This document shows positions 44,146-52,823 of a stretch of 64,000 nucleotides of DNA, one piece after another. Each line of letters starts with the position of its first letter. The stretch's first letter is position 1. The stretch is from assembly GCF_009617875.1 (NCBI RefSeq), contig NZ_BLAV01000001.1:124001-188000 (forward strand), in the 5' to 3' direction. A program made the position numbers and the translations under genes. The notes under the pieces are model-generated. The model was not told where the DNA came from and made no database searches. It saw nothing but the letters and a program-made list of their open reading frames with translations. The DNA is from Prolixibacter sp. NT017. GTDB lineage: Bacteria > Bacteroidota > Bacteroidia > Bacteroidales > Prolixibacteraceae.

Positions 44146-44787
44146 TTATTCCCAGTTTCCTGCATTGTTATTTGCTTCGGTAAGTGAACCAACTTTCAAG
44201 CCGGGATATTTTCCGTCAACCCTGCTTTTTTCATTCAGATTAATAATTTCCTGTCCGTACTCATCTTCCAACTGACTTAGAATAATGTTATTGTGTGCAC
44301 GTGCTTCGAATACAGCAACGTCAACACCTGAACCAGTCTTCACACGGGCAGCACCCAGGAAAAATTTCTTGCCACCGGAGTAAGGGATGATCGGCAATTT
44401 GTTGATCGGATAATTCTTGCCGAAAACCGAGTCCAATACAGCAACCTTGATCGTGTCACGGATGATCTTACCTTCTCTCAGCGCTTTCTCTTCTGTCCAG
44501 CCAGCGTCAATCATCGAGTCAGTCACTGAACCAATTTTACGCACCAACGGTAACGAGTCAGTCTTTACAAAGGTGAGCAGTGTATCCCAACTACCAGTGA
44601 ATTTTCCATTCACATCCTTGTAAGCCAGCTCTGCCTTACGAATATCTTTCAGTTTATTCACGACCGCGTCGTAGCGTACTTTTTTCTCTTTCTGAAAATC
44701 GATCGGCCTCCGAACAGTGTCGTATATCTCATATGTCAGCACGACTGCTGCGATGATAAGAACAACTTGTAGTAATATTTTCTTCAT
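44146..44787 (-). CDS. Membrane-anchored protein, unknown
   Basis: A 213-residue protein with one N-terminal membrane segment (residues 3-20) and a mostly charged periplasmic part. Residues 37-75 (YDAVVNKLKDIRKAELAYKD, then GKFTGSWDTLLTF) resemble the start of pilin-like or secretin-associated anchored proteins with an NGKFTGSWDTL pattern common in Bacteroidota. I do not recognise a function. It is upstream of DUF3822 with a 10-bp gap, so the two and rsmD form one transcript. Confidence 0.7.
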   Translation of the reverse strand: MKKILLQVVLIIAAVVLTYEIYDTVRRPIDFQKEKKVRYDAVVNKLKDIRKAELAYKDVNGKFTGSWDTLLTFVKTDSLPLVRKIGSVTDSMIDAGWTEEKALREGKIIRDTIKVAVLDSVFGKNYPINKLPIIPYSGGKKFFLGAARVKTGSGVDVAVFEARAHNNIILSQLEDEYGQEIINLNEKSRVDGKYPGLKVGSLTEANNNAGNWE

Positions 44788-44875
44788 TTTTTTTCTGAAT
44801 GAATTTGTTGGTTTGCCTGCAAATTTAAAAAAAAAAATAAATCTTGGGCTGCGGAACTCGCTTAATTTCTGTGAT

Positions 44876-46297
44876 ATGTTAAAAAACCACGTTAAGAATT
44901 CAATATACGAAGTATTGGGTTTTGAACCAACTGAAAGTCAGAAAGAAATGATTGACTTACTCGCTGGTTACATCACCTCGCCCCACGCCGATTTGGTTTT
45001 CCTGTTGAAGGGATATGCGGGTACTGGAAAGACTTCCGTAGTGAGTTCTTTGGTGAAGGTTTTGGCCGGAATGAAGATCCGGACAGTTTTGCTTGCCCCT
45101 ACCGGAAGGGCTGCCAAAGTACTGTCGCATTACGCTCAAACAACTGCATTAACGATTCACAAGAAAATTTATCGGCAAAAATCCACAGCCGATGGTACCG
45201 GCCGGTTTTCACTGGATCGAAATCTGCACAAGGACACCGTTTTTATTGTCGACGAAGCATCCATGATTTCGAACCTGGGGCAGGAGAGTTCCATCTTTGG
45301 TTCCGGGCATTTGCTCGACGATTTGATCGAATACGTTTATACCGGGAAAAACTGCCGGCTAATCCTGGTCGGCGACGTGGCTCAGTTGCCTCCTGTTGGA
45401 CTGGATATCAGTCCGGCGCTCTATCCACAAGAGCTCGAATATTACAACCTCGAAGTGCTGATGAGCGAACTTTCCGATGTGGTGAGACAGGAGGCTAATT
45501 CCGGCATCCTGCACAACGCTACGCAAATCAGAACGATGTTGGAAGAGGAAGCTTCGTTTGGCTACTGGCCGATTGAAACAGAAGAGTTTGATGATATTAT
45601 CCGCTTGAGCGGAGAAGAGTTGATCGAGGAAATTTCTTCCTGTTACAGTAAATACGGGATGGAGGAGACCATGATTGTTACGCGCTCCAATAAACGGGCT
45701 AACAAGTTTAATGAAGGTATTCGCCGAACCGTTCTCTATCGCGAAGAAGAACTCTCCACCGGCGACTTGTTGATGGTGGTGAAGAATAATTATTACTGGC
45801 CTAAGGAAATAGAAGAACTGGATTTTATTGCCAATGGCGACATTGCGGAAGTCATCCGGATACGAAAATATGAAGAAATGTACGGTTTCCGCTTTGCGAA
45901 TGTCTCTTTACGGTTTATCGATTATAAAGACGTGGAGATCGATTGTAAAATCTTTTTGGATACGCTGATGCACGATGGCGCCTCCTTCACATCGGCCGAA
46001 AATAAGCGCTTGTTTGAAGCGGTTTCGGAAGATTATCTTGATATCCGGAATAAACGGCAACGCTGGGAAAAGATTCGGGAGAATGAGTATTTCAATGCAC
46101 TGCAGGTAAAGTTTGCTTATGCGGTGACCTGTCATAAAGCACAGGGCGGTCAGTGGAAGGCTGTTTTTGTCGATCATGGCTACCTGACCGAGGAGATGAT
46201 TGACCGTGAATACCTGCGTTGGATGTATACCGCTTTTACACGCCCAACCGAACGACTTTACCTGGTAAACTTCCGGAAAGAATTTTTTGGAGAATAA
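44876..46297 (+). CDS. RecD-like DNA helicase (UvrD/AAA superfamily 1)
   Basis: A 473-residue superfamily 1 helicase. Walker A LLKGYAGTGKTSVVSSL is near residue 45, motif II VFIVDEASMIS, motif III LVGDVAQLPPVG, and the C-terminal UvrD-like motif ends in VTCHKAQGGQWKAVFVDHG and YTAFTRPTERLYLV. RecB and RecC partners are not present, so it is a stand-alone RecD2-type protein without the long N-terminal domain. I used ATG 44876 (MLKNHVKNSIYE); an upstream extension has no similarity. Confidence 0.9.
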   Translation: MLKNHVKNSIYEVLGFEPTESQKEMIDLLAGYITSPHADLVFLLKGYAGTGKTSVVSSLVKVLAGMKIRTVLLAPTGRAAKVLSHYAQTTALTIHKKIYRQKSTADGTGRFSLDRNLHKDTVFIVDEASMISNLGQESSIFGSGHLLDDLIEYVYTGKNCRLILVGDVAQLPPVGLDISPALYPQELEYYNLEVLMSELSDVVRQEANSGILHNATQIRTMLEEEASFGYWPIETEEFDDIIRLSGEELIEEISSCYSKYGMEETMIVTRSNKRANKFNEGIRRTVLYREEELSTGDLLMVVKNNYYWPKEIEELDFIANGDIAEVIRIRKYEEMYGFRFANVSLRFIDYKDVEIDCKIFLDTLMHDGASFTSAENKRLFEAVSEDYLDIRNKRQRWEKIRENEYFNALQVKFAYAVTCHKAQGGQWKAVFVDHGYLTEEMIDREYLRWMYTAFTRPTERLYLVNFRKEFFGE

Positions 46298-46357
46298 AAC
46301 AGCGGATTTTCTTCCTTGTATTCCTGTTTAAGGATTTTTCGTGTGGAATTTAACCCT

Positions 46358-46630
46358 GAACGAATATGTTTTGGGGTTTTTCTAAATAGAATATTGCTGA
46401 GCAAAAATGTTTGGGCGTCTTTCAAAATAGAATATTGCTGAGCAAACGTGTTTCGACTTCGTTTTATTTAGGAGAAAGCTGAGCAAAAATGTTTGGGAGT
46501 ATTTCTAAACAGAATGAGACTGAGCAAATGTGTTTCGGCTTTATTCTATTTAGGAGGGCGGTGAGCAAACGTGTTTAGGGTTATTTTGAGTTAAATTGAA
46601 TGCCAAACAAAAATGTTTAGCCATAATCGG
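46358..46630. repeat. Tandem array, 41-bp period (array B)
   Basis: Units start at 46358, 46399, 46440, 46481, 46522, 46563 and 46604, all exactly 41 bp apart. Units 2-6 start GAGCAAA and carry TGTTT at offset 10. Units 2 and 4 share GAGCAAAAATGTTTGGG; units 3 and 5 share TGTTTCG and TATTTAGGAG, so a double unit of 82 bp alternates. It occupies the gap between two convergent genes and has no coding capacity. The first and last units are partial matches. Confidence 0.88.
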
Positions 46631-46715
46631 GACAAATCCGGGGCTTTACAAATTGGTTTGGGGATTTCCGGTAGCAGAGGAGGTTCCAACCGGAGTTGTT
46701 TTCCAGGAAAAGAAA

Positions 46716-46741
46716 AACGGGAACTTAAAAAAGCTCCCGTT
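46716..46741. terminator. Bidirectional terminator after array B
   Basis: Stem AACGGGA / TCCCGTT with inner AACTT and AAGC pairing, and an A-rich left flank and T-rich right flank. Confidence 0.75.
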
Positions 46742-46748
46742 CCTTGTT

Positions 46749-48008
46749 TTATTTTTTGTCGTCGAATTTCTTCAGAATATCTTTTACCGCAGCACGGTTG
46801 ATGGTGAAGCCCATCATTTTCAGCTTCACATAATCCTGGCTGAAGAAGTAGTAGCCAAATTCCGGTGCATTCGGATCGTTGTTGCGTGAGCCCGAGCTGG
46901 AATCTTTAATCAGGTACCAGTCTTTGCCATCACCATTAAAATTAGCGAGATAACCTACCAGGTGCATACCGTGATCGTCGGTGGTGCTTTCATTAGCAAA
47001 ACGGAATTCACGGGCATCGTCGTTAATGTATGCCGACGGAATATCGAAATCGGGTACAATCGCACATTGTGTTTCACGTGAGAATCCTGCCTCCGAAACA
47101 TCGCCGCCAATACTCATGGTATAACCTTCGCGAATCGCGTCGTGGATGATTTTCATGAAGACATCGAGCGGAACATTGTAGTAATCTTTGTTGTGCCACC
47201 AGTTGTCCGGTACTTCGTATTCTACTTTCTGCCAGTAAGGCTTTTGCTTGTATGAAAGAATTTCCACGAAATCATTCGGATCGAATTTCAGGTAGTCCTT
47301 CATGTATGCCATTGGGGTCATATCTTTTCCATCGACCATGAAATGTGTGGGAGGAACGCCCATATAGTGGTTCATGATGTCTTTGATGGTTGCCAGCACC
47401 TGTTTCTCATTCCAGGCATTGTTCTTTTTCACCGATTCGAGGTAGTTTTTCATCTCGGCAAACATTTTGGCGTGCGAATGAAATTTGTGACCGTCAATCA
47501 GGCCGGTGTAAGCTGCTTCAGGCATCAAACCGTACTGTTTGGCCAAACGGGCATCGGCGTTTCCTTCCGAACCTTCGTCGAACAGAGAGTTGCCCCGTTT
47601 CTCGACATAGCGGCGGGCTTTTGCAACATATTCCCAATAAACCATGTACATTTCCGACAACTTCACTTTTTTGCCGGTCATGCGGTAAATTTCCGATTCG
47701 TAAAACGAAAGCGTAGAGAAATCCCAGCAGGTACCGGTGTTCCCTTGCGAAATAGGCGGATTGGCCCAATAACGTTTGTAAAGGTCTACTTTGTTGGGAA
47801 GCTTCATTCCCGATTGGTCCATCTGGAAACGATAGTAAGACGGTTCCTTAGCGAGTGAGTCGTTTACCGCGTTTACATCTTTCATGATGGTTTGGTAGTA
47901 GTACCCTTTCCCTTGCGGGATTTCAACCATTTTGCCTTTGTCGCGGTCCTGGGCGAACAAATTAGCCGAGGCCAGCAAAACAGCTGCCAAAAGAATAATT
48001 CTTTTCAT
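46749..48008 (-). CDS. Secreted C1-family (bleomycin-hydrolase-like) peptidase
   Basis: A cysteine peptidase of the papain/aminopeptidase C branch. It has a signal peptide (MKRIILLAAVLLASANLFAQ) and so is periplasmic or exported. The catalytic cysteine is in QGNTGTCWDFS (about residue 100) and the histidine in TDDHGMHLVGY. The third position, usually Asn in an NSWG motif, reads KDSSSGS, an Asp in its place, as I recall for many Bacteroidota homologues. I chose Met 48008; an earlier Met adds a charged, unlikely stretch. 419 aa. Confidence 0.87.
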   Translation of the reverse strand: MKRIILLAAVLLASANLFAQDRDKGKMVEIPQGKGYYYQTIMKDVNAVNDSLAKEPSYYRFQMDQSGMKLPNKVDLYKRYWANPPISQGNTGTCWDFSTLSFYESEIYRMTGKKVKLSEMYMVYWEYVAKARRYVEKRGNSLFDEGSEGNADARLAKQYGLMPEAAYTGLIDGHKFHSHAKMFAEMKNYLESVKKNNAWNEKQVLATIKDIMNHYMGVPPTHFMVDGKDMTPMAYMKDYLKFDPNDFVEILSYKQKPYWQKVEYEVPDNWWHNKDYYNVPLDVFMKIIHDAIREGYTMSIGGDVSEAGFSRETQCAIVPDFDIPSAYINDDAREFRFANESTTDDHGMHLVGYLANFNGDGKDWYLIKDSSSGSRNNDPNAPEFGYYFFSQDYVKLKMMGFTINRAAVKDILKKFDDKK

Positions 48009-48142
48009 GCAAGTTTGTATTTGATTATCGTTTTTCTGCAACAGGTCAGAATGAGCCGCTAAGAGCGAAACATTATGACTTGTTCGACAGAGCTTTATTT
48101 TTAAAGGTTCTAAAAATAGAGATTTCTGACGAAAGAAAATGC

Positions 48143-49060
48143 TCAGAGTATTTCAAATGTTGCCCCGTCTTCAGCGGGATAACTCTCCGGGAAAATGCTT
48201 CGGGCGTCATCTAGGAGAGGCTGAATGTCGTTGTAGCGGGCGGAAAAGTGTCCAAGAATCAGTTTCCTGGCGTTGGCTTGTTGGGCCATGGTAGCTGCTT
48301 CGCCGGCCGTGGAGTGATACGTTTTGTGAGCCCAATCTTCGAGATCGTTGGCGAAGGTGGCCTCGTGGTAAAGCAAATCGACTCCGCTGATCGATTTCAG
48401 GGCTGGTTCGTGGTAGATAGTGTCGGTGCAAAAGGCGTAGGAACGCGGTTTTTCGGCCGGCAGGGTCAACTCGGCATTCGGAATCACCCGTCCATCGGGA
48501 AGCATAAAATCGCTGCCTTCTTTAATCTTTACCCGCTCTCTCAGCGGAATATCAAATTCCTCCAGCTTATCCTTCCGGAGATGCGGAAGTTTCGGTTGTT
48601 CGCTAAAGCGGAATCCGCAACAGGGAACCCGGTGTTTCAGCGGGAACGATTCGACTTTTATTTTCTTGTTCTCGAAAATTACCTGCGGGCGCTTGAAGTT
48701 GAGCGGATGAAAGACAACGCGGAAATCCATTTCGCTGCGGAAGAAAGCGGTATGACAATCGAGAATATCTTGTAGAGGTGAATGCGCATAGATGTGCAAG
48801 TCGTTTTTCCGGCCGAGCAACGACAGGGTGGAAAGTAAACCGGGTAACCCGAAAATGTGATCGCCATGAAGGTGTGAAATGAAAATGTGGTTAAGCTTTC
48901 CGATTCTGGCTTTGTATTTCCGGAGTTGAATTTGAGTGCCTTCGCCGCAGTCGATCAAATAGGGCTGGTTGTTGAGGGAAACAACCTGGGAGGTAGGGAA
49001 GCGTTGGGAGGTCGGCAGCGCCGAACTGCTTCCGAGAATGGTAACCGTAAACGGGATCAT
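48143..49060 (-). CDS. rnz: Ribonuclease Z
   Basis: tRNA 3'-end processing endonuclease of the metallo-beta-lactamase fold, 305 aa. The zinc motif HLHGDHIFGLPGL, the exosite region and FCTDTIYH, LYHEATF and KLILGHFSARY are present. I use Met 49060 (MIPFTVTILGSSSALP), because upstream codons would run through the STAS terminator hairpin. It lies downstream of the STAS gene on the same strand, but after its terminator. Confidence 0.93.
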   Translation of the reverse strand: MIPFTVTILGSSSALPTSQRFPTSQVVSLNNQPYLIDCGEGTQIQLRKYKARIGKLNHIFISHLHGDHIFGLPGLLSTLSLLGRKNDLHIYAHSPLQDILDCHTAFFRSEMDFRVVFHPLNFKRPQVIFENKKIKVESFPLKHRVPCCGFRFSEQPKLPHLRKDKLEEFDIPLRERVKIKEGSDFMLPDGRVIPNAELTLPAEKPRSYAFCTDTIYHEPALKSISGVDLLYHEATFANDLEDWAHKTYHSTAGEAATMAQQANARKLILGHFSARYNDIQPLLDDARSIFPESYPAEDGATFEIL

Positions 49061-49087
49061 ACATTGGTTTTGACCAAATATAAAAAG

Positions 49088-49115
49088 AAAGCCCGGCTTG
49101 TTCAAACCGGGCTTT
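49088..49115 (-). terminator. Terminator between STAS gene and rnz
   Basis: A 9-bp perfect stem AAAGCCCGG / CCGGGCTTT with a 10-nt loop and A/T runs on both sides. Confidence 0.85.
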
Positions 49116-49135
49116 TTCTTTATATCTGAAAAGAC

Positions 49136-49483
49136 TTATGCATCTTTATTGAGCAGTTTACTGGCTTCCTTTTCATCGGTTGTGATGGTCAAAACCGTGT
49201 CGAGCATTGCCAGTTTTATCAGCTTGTCAACCATCGGTGTCAATCCGCACAAGACGAATTGTCCCGAAACATTTTCACAAAGCCGATTGCCTACCAACAG
49301 GGCGCTCAGACCCGAAGAGTCACAATATGTACACTCACTGATATCGAGGACAATGTTCTTCTGTCCATTTTCCGTTGCCAATACCAGCTCCGATTTCAAA
49401 TCGGGTGCGATAAGACTATCGAGCCTTTCGTTGTGCACCTGAATGACGGCGTAGCCTTCTTTATTCTGCGTACCAAAGTTCAT
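49136..49483 (-). CDS. STAS-domain anti-sigma-factor antagonist-like protein
   Basis: A 115-residue cytoplasmic protein. The STAS phosphorylation region reads CTYCDSSGLSALL, with the serine in DSSG that anti-sigma kinases modify in the SpoIIAA family. No anti-sigma kinase or phosphatase gene is next to it. It lies between rnz and rpsA; the rpsA gene is 38 bp upstream, so co-expression with translation genes is possible. Confidence 0.82.
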   Translation of the reverse strand: MNFGTQNKEGYAVIQVHNERLDSLIAPDLKSELVLATENGQKNIVLDISECTYCDSSGLSALLVGNRLCENVSGQFVLCGLTPMVDKLIKLAMLDTVLTITTDEKEASKLLNKDA

Positions 49484-49520
49484 AGATGCAAGATAAGAAA
49501 TTATGATGAATTACAATTTC

Positions 49521-51401
49521 TTATTCATTGTCTTTTTTTTCGTCTTTCTCCATCTTGGATTTCAGAGCAGCCAAATCGCTGATATCACCAAGAGTGGTTT
49601 TCTCCAGGTTATCCTTAACGGTTTTCATACCTTTTTGAGTCTGCTTGGTAGCAGTTCTCTTCTTGGCATTGTCTTCAGCTTTCTTCACATCTTCGAATAC
49701 ACGTGAGTGTGACAGGATGATGCGTTTAGCTGATTTGGAGAACTCGATTACTTTGAATTCCAGTTTTTCGTCGAGTTTCACCTGTGAACCGTCTTCTTTA
49801 ACCAGGTGACGAGGAGTAGCGAAACCTTCAACACCGTAAGGCAGTGAAATTACCGCTCCTTTATCGAAGATGTCGATAACGGTACCTTCGTGGATAGAAT
49901 CAACCGTAAAGATGGTTTCGAATACATCCCATGGGTTTTCTTCCAGTTGCTTGTGACCAAGGCTCAAACGACGATTGTCTTTGTCGATGTCGAGAACGAC
50001 TACTTCGATGTCAGCACCGATAGAAGTGAATTCTGACGGGTGTTTGATTTTCTTGGTCCAGCTCAGGTCGCTGATGTGGATCAGGCCGTCAACACCTTCT
50101 TCGATTTCAACAAATACACCGAAATTGGTGAAGTTGCGAACGCGTGCGGTGTGTTTTGAACCAACGGAATATTTCTCGTCGATTTTCTCCCATGGATCCG
50201 GTTTCAGCTGCTTGATACCGAGAGACATTTTGCGATCTTCACGATCAAGAGTCAAAATCATGGCTTCCACTTCGTCACCTACCTTCAGGAAGTCCTGAGC
50301 AGAGCGCAGGTGCTGTGACCAGCTCATTTCTGATACGTGAATCAGACCTTCAACGCCGGCAGCGATTTCAACAAATGCTCCGTAATCAGCCAGAACAACT
50401 ACTTTACCTTTTACGATGTCGCCAACTTTCAGCTCGGCGCTCAGGTTATCCCACGGATGCGGAGTCAGCTGTTTCAGACCAAGTGCAATACGTTTCTTGT
50501 CATCATCGAAGTCGAGAATAACCACGTTGATTTTCTGATCGAGCTGCACGATTTCGCTCGGATGCGAAACACGGCCCCAGCTCAGGTCGGTAATGTGAAT
50601 CAAACCGTCTACGCCACCCAGGTCGATGAATACACCGTAAGAGGTAATGTTTTTGACAGTTCCTTCGAGAACCTGACCTTTTTCGAGTTTCGAGATAATT
50701 TCTTTCTTCTGCTGCTCGAGTTCAGCTTCGATAAGTGCCTTGTGTGAAACAACCACGTTACGGAATTCCTGGTTGATTTTAACCACTTTGAATTCCATGG
50801 TTTTTCCAACATAAATGTCGTAGTCACGGATGGGCTTCACGTCGATTTGCGAACCGGGAAGGAAGGCTTCGATACCGAATACGTCGACAATCATACCGCC
50901 TTTGGTGCGGCACTTGATGTAACCGGTGATTACTTCGTCTTTTTCCAATGCGGCATTTACGCGATCCCAGCTGCGCAGTGCGCGGGCTTTTTTGTGAGAG
51001 AGGACTAACTGACCTTTTTGATCTTCGAGGCTTTCAACATATACCTCTACAGTGTCGCCCACTTTCAGGTCAGGGTTGTAGCGGAATTCGTTCAGTGAAA
51101 CGATACCATCCGATTTGTAGCCGATGTCAACTACTACTTCACGTTTGTTCAGTGAAATTACTTTTCCGTCAACAACTTCTTTTTCCTGCAATACAGAAAG
51201 AGTATCGTTGTACAGAGCGGTCATTTCATCTTTTTTCTCGCCAGTGGCTTCCAGGGAAGTACCTTCAAAGGCATCCCAGTCAAAATCTTCGTCAGCCTCT
51301 TTCGAGGTAACTTTTTTTGCTTCCACCTTCTCGGCTTTAGCTTCTTCAGCAGTCTGGTTTACTGCTTCTGTTTGTTCGAGATTTTCTTTGTTTTCGCTCA
51401 T
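49521..51401 (-). CDS. rpsA: 30S ribosomal protein S1
   Basis: A 626-residue protein with an acidic N-terminal region (residues 1-60, rich in E and K), then six S1 RNA-binding repeats, seen from recurring G-x-V blocks such as GTVKNITSYGVFIDLGGVDGLIHITDLSW, GKVVVLADYGAFVEIAAGVEGLIHVSEMSW and RVRNFTNFGVFVEIEEGVDGLIHISDLSW. It binds mRNA in translation initiation. The C-terminal region is charged. Its promoter is one of the clearest in the window. Confidence 0.96.
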   Translation of the reverse strand: MSENKENLEQTEAVNQTAEEAKAEKVEAKKVTSKEADEDFDWDAFEGTSLEATGEKKDEMTALYNDTLSVLQEKEVVDGKVISLNKREVVVDIGYKSDGIVSLNEFRYNPDLKVGDTVEVYVESLEDQKGQLVLSHKKARALRSWDRVNAALEKDEVITGYIKCRTKGGMIVDVFGIEAFLPGSQIDVKPIRDYDIYVGKTMEFKVVKINQEFRNVVVSHKALIEAELEQQKKEIISKLEKGQVLEGTVKNITSYGVFIDLGGVDGLIHITDLSWGRVSHPSEIVQLDQKINVVILDFDDDKKRIALGLKQLTPHPWDNLSAELKVGDIVKGKVVVLADYGAFVEIAAGVEGLIHVSEMSWSQHLRSAQDFLKVGDEVEAMILTLDREDRKMSLGIKQLKPDPWEKIDEKYSVGSKHTARVRNFTNFGVFVEIEEGVDGLIHISDLSWTKKIKHPSEFTSIGADIEVVVLDIDKDNRRLSLGHKQLEENPWDVFETIFTVDSIHEGTVIDIFDKGAVISLPYGVEGFATPRHLVKEDGSQVKLDEKLEFKVIEFSKSAKRIILSHSRVFEDVKKAEDNAKKRTATKQTQKGMKTVKDNLEKTTLGDISDLAALKSKMEKDEKKDNE

Positions 51402-51454
51402 GTAATGTTAAGCTTGTAACTTTTTATAAATTAGACATTATTTTGAATGCGCCG

Positions 51455-51485
51455 CAAAATTAGAACATAAACCCAATAAATCAAA
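51455..51485 (-). promoter_or_regulatory. rpsA promoter
   Basis: On the minus strand TTTG (51482-51485), 19 bp, then TAATTTTG (51455-51462), a perfect TAnnTTTG match. The leader to the rpsA start is about 45 nt. Confidence 0.82.
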
Positions 51486-51607
51486 TCTTTGGGTTTCTTT
51501 TTTGCTGAAAGTCGGAGGTTTGCAGAGATATTTAAGAGATTGTCGTGCGGTAGTCTTCCTTTCGTGTCCTGGTCATGCGTCGCTTTACGTAATGTATCTT
51601 TATTTTG

Positions 51608-51615
51608 TAACTTTG
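51608..51615 (+). promoter_or_regulatory. -7 box for the UDP-xylose synthase gene
   Basis: TAACTTTG matches TAnnTTTG perfectly; TTTA at 51584-51587 is about 20 bp upstream as a poor -33. The leader is about 85 nt. Confidence 0.55.
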
Positions 51616-51699
51616 CTACTCCGCGACTGCCTTGGCTAAATCCCTTTATTGCATGCAACAAGGTGGTAGTCGCGATGGTTTACTAAAACAGTTGGTTTT

Positions 51700-52656
51700 G
51701 TGAAAAAAATTCTGGTAACCGGAGGAGCCGGATTTCTCGGTTCGCACTTGTGCAGCAGGCTGCTCGATGAAGGCAACGAGGTGATTTGTCTCGATAACTA
51801 CTTCACCGGCTCGAAGCGAAATGTACTTCCCTTGCTCGATAATCCATACTTTGAACTGGTTCGCCACGATGTGACGATGCCTTATTTTATCGAAGTGGAT
51901 GAGATATACAACCTGGCTTGTCCGGCGTCGCCTATCCATTACCAGGTCAATCCCATTAAAACAATCAAGACCTCGGTGATGGGCGCCATTAACATGTGTG
52001 GTTTGGCCAAACGGATTAAAGCGAAGATTTTACAGGCTTCCACGAGCGAAGTGTACGGCGATCCACAAATTCATCCGCAAACAGAAGATTACTGGGGGCA
52101 TGTCAATCCCATCGGACCGCGCTCGTGTTACGACGAGGGAAAGCGGTGTGCCGAATCGTTGATGATGAATTACAACTTGCAAAATGATGTTCGCATCAAA
52201 ATCATTCGCATTTTCAATACTTACGGCCCGCACATGAATCCGCTCGACGGGCGGGTGGTCTCTAATTTTATCGTTCAGGCGTTGACTGGAAAAGACATAA
52301 CCGTTTATGGCAATGGTCTTCAAACAAGAAGTTTCCAGTATGTAGATGACCTGATTGAAGCAATGATTCGGATGATGAATACGCCGGATGATTTCATGGG
52401 GCCGGTGAATGTTGGAAATCCCAACCAGTTTTCGATGCTGGAATTGGCGAGCGAAGTTTTGGATATTACCGGTTCGTCTTCCAAAATTGTTCATCTTCCC
52501 GCCCCGCAGGATGACCCGGAGCAACGTCAACCCGATATTTCTTTGGCAAAAGAGAACCTGAATGGCTGGGAACCCAAAGTTCAGCTCAGGGAAGGATTGG
52601 AAAAAACGGTAGCTTATTTTGACAATATGCTTCAACGCGGAGAATTGAAGCTTTGA
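51700..52656 (+). CDS. uxs: UDP-glucuronate decarboxylase (UDP-xylose synthase)
   Basis: Extended SDR enzyme, 318 aa, converting UDP-glucuronate to UDP-xylose for surface polysaccharide. The cofactor motif is [44 protein letters not shown] (Tyr-Lys) and [22 protein letters not shown] are diagnostic. It starts with GTG. It stands where an rfbB (dTDP-glucose 4,6-dehydratase) is expected, ahead of rfbA, rfbC and rfbD. Confidence 0.92.
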   Translation: MKKILVTGGAGFLGSHLCSRLLDEGNEVICLDNYFTGSKRNVLPLLDNPYFELVRHDVTMPYFIEVDEIYNLACPASPIHYQVNPIKTIKTSVMGAINMCGLAKRIKAKILQASTSEVYGDPQIHPQTEDYWGHVNPIGPRSCYDEGKRCAESLMMNYNLQNDVRIKIIRIFNTYGPHMNPLDGRVVSNFIVQALTGKDITVYGNGLQTRSFQYVDDLIEAMIRMMNTPDDFMGPVNVGNPNQFSMLELASEVLDITGSSSKIVHLPAPQDDPEQRQPDISLAKENLNGWEPKVQLREGLEKTVAYFDNMLQRGELKL

Positions 52657-52823
52657 TTATTTATACTGAAATGACATGTTTCAGAATACTCTTTCTGTGA
52701 TCTTTTTCAAATACTCGTACCTTTAGCCTGTCGAAACCGCTTGGTTGTGCCGGATATTCTGGTATTTAACTGTTGCTGAAAACAATCTGGTGGGTTTCAC
52801 CTGACCAAAAACATAGAAAGTAT

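Noticed and set aside
44717..44875. N-terminal extension of the RecD-like helicase
   Set aside because: It reads through a poly-A stretch and the upstream promoter area, and encodes no helicase sequence.
14903..46630. CRISPR array
   Set aside because: Both 41-bp arrays have degenerate units without constant repeats alternating with unique spacers, and no cas genes are present.
46749..48008. Inactive peptidase because Asp replaces Asn
   Set aside because: Cys and His are intact, and Asp in this place is, as far as I recall, common in this Bacteroidota branch. It is noted but not called a loss of function.
49061..49105. N-terminal extension of RNase Z
   Set aside because: It would be encoded within the terminator hairpin of the STAS gene, and the family starts at MIPFTVTILGSSSALP.
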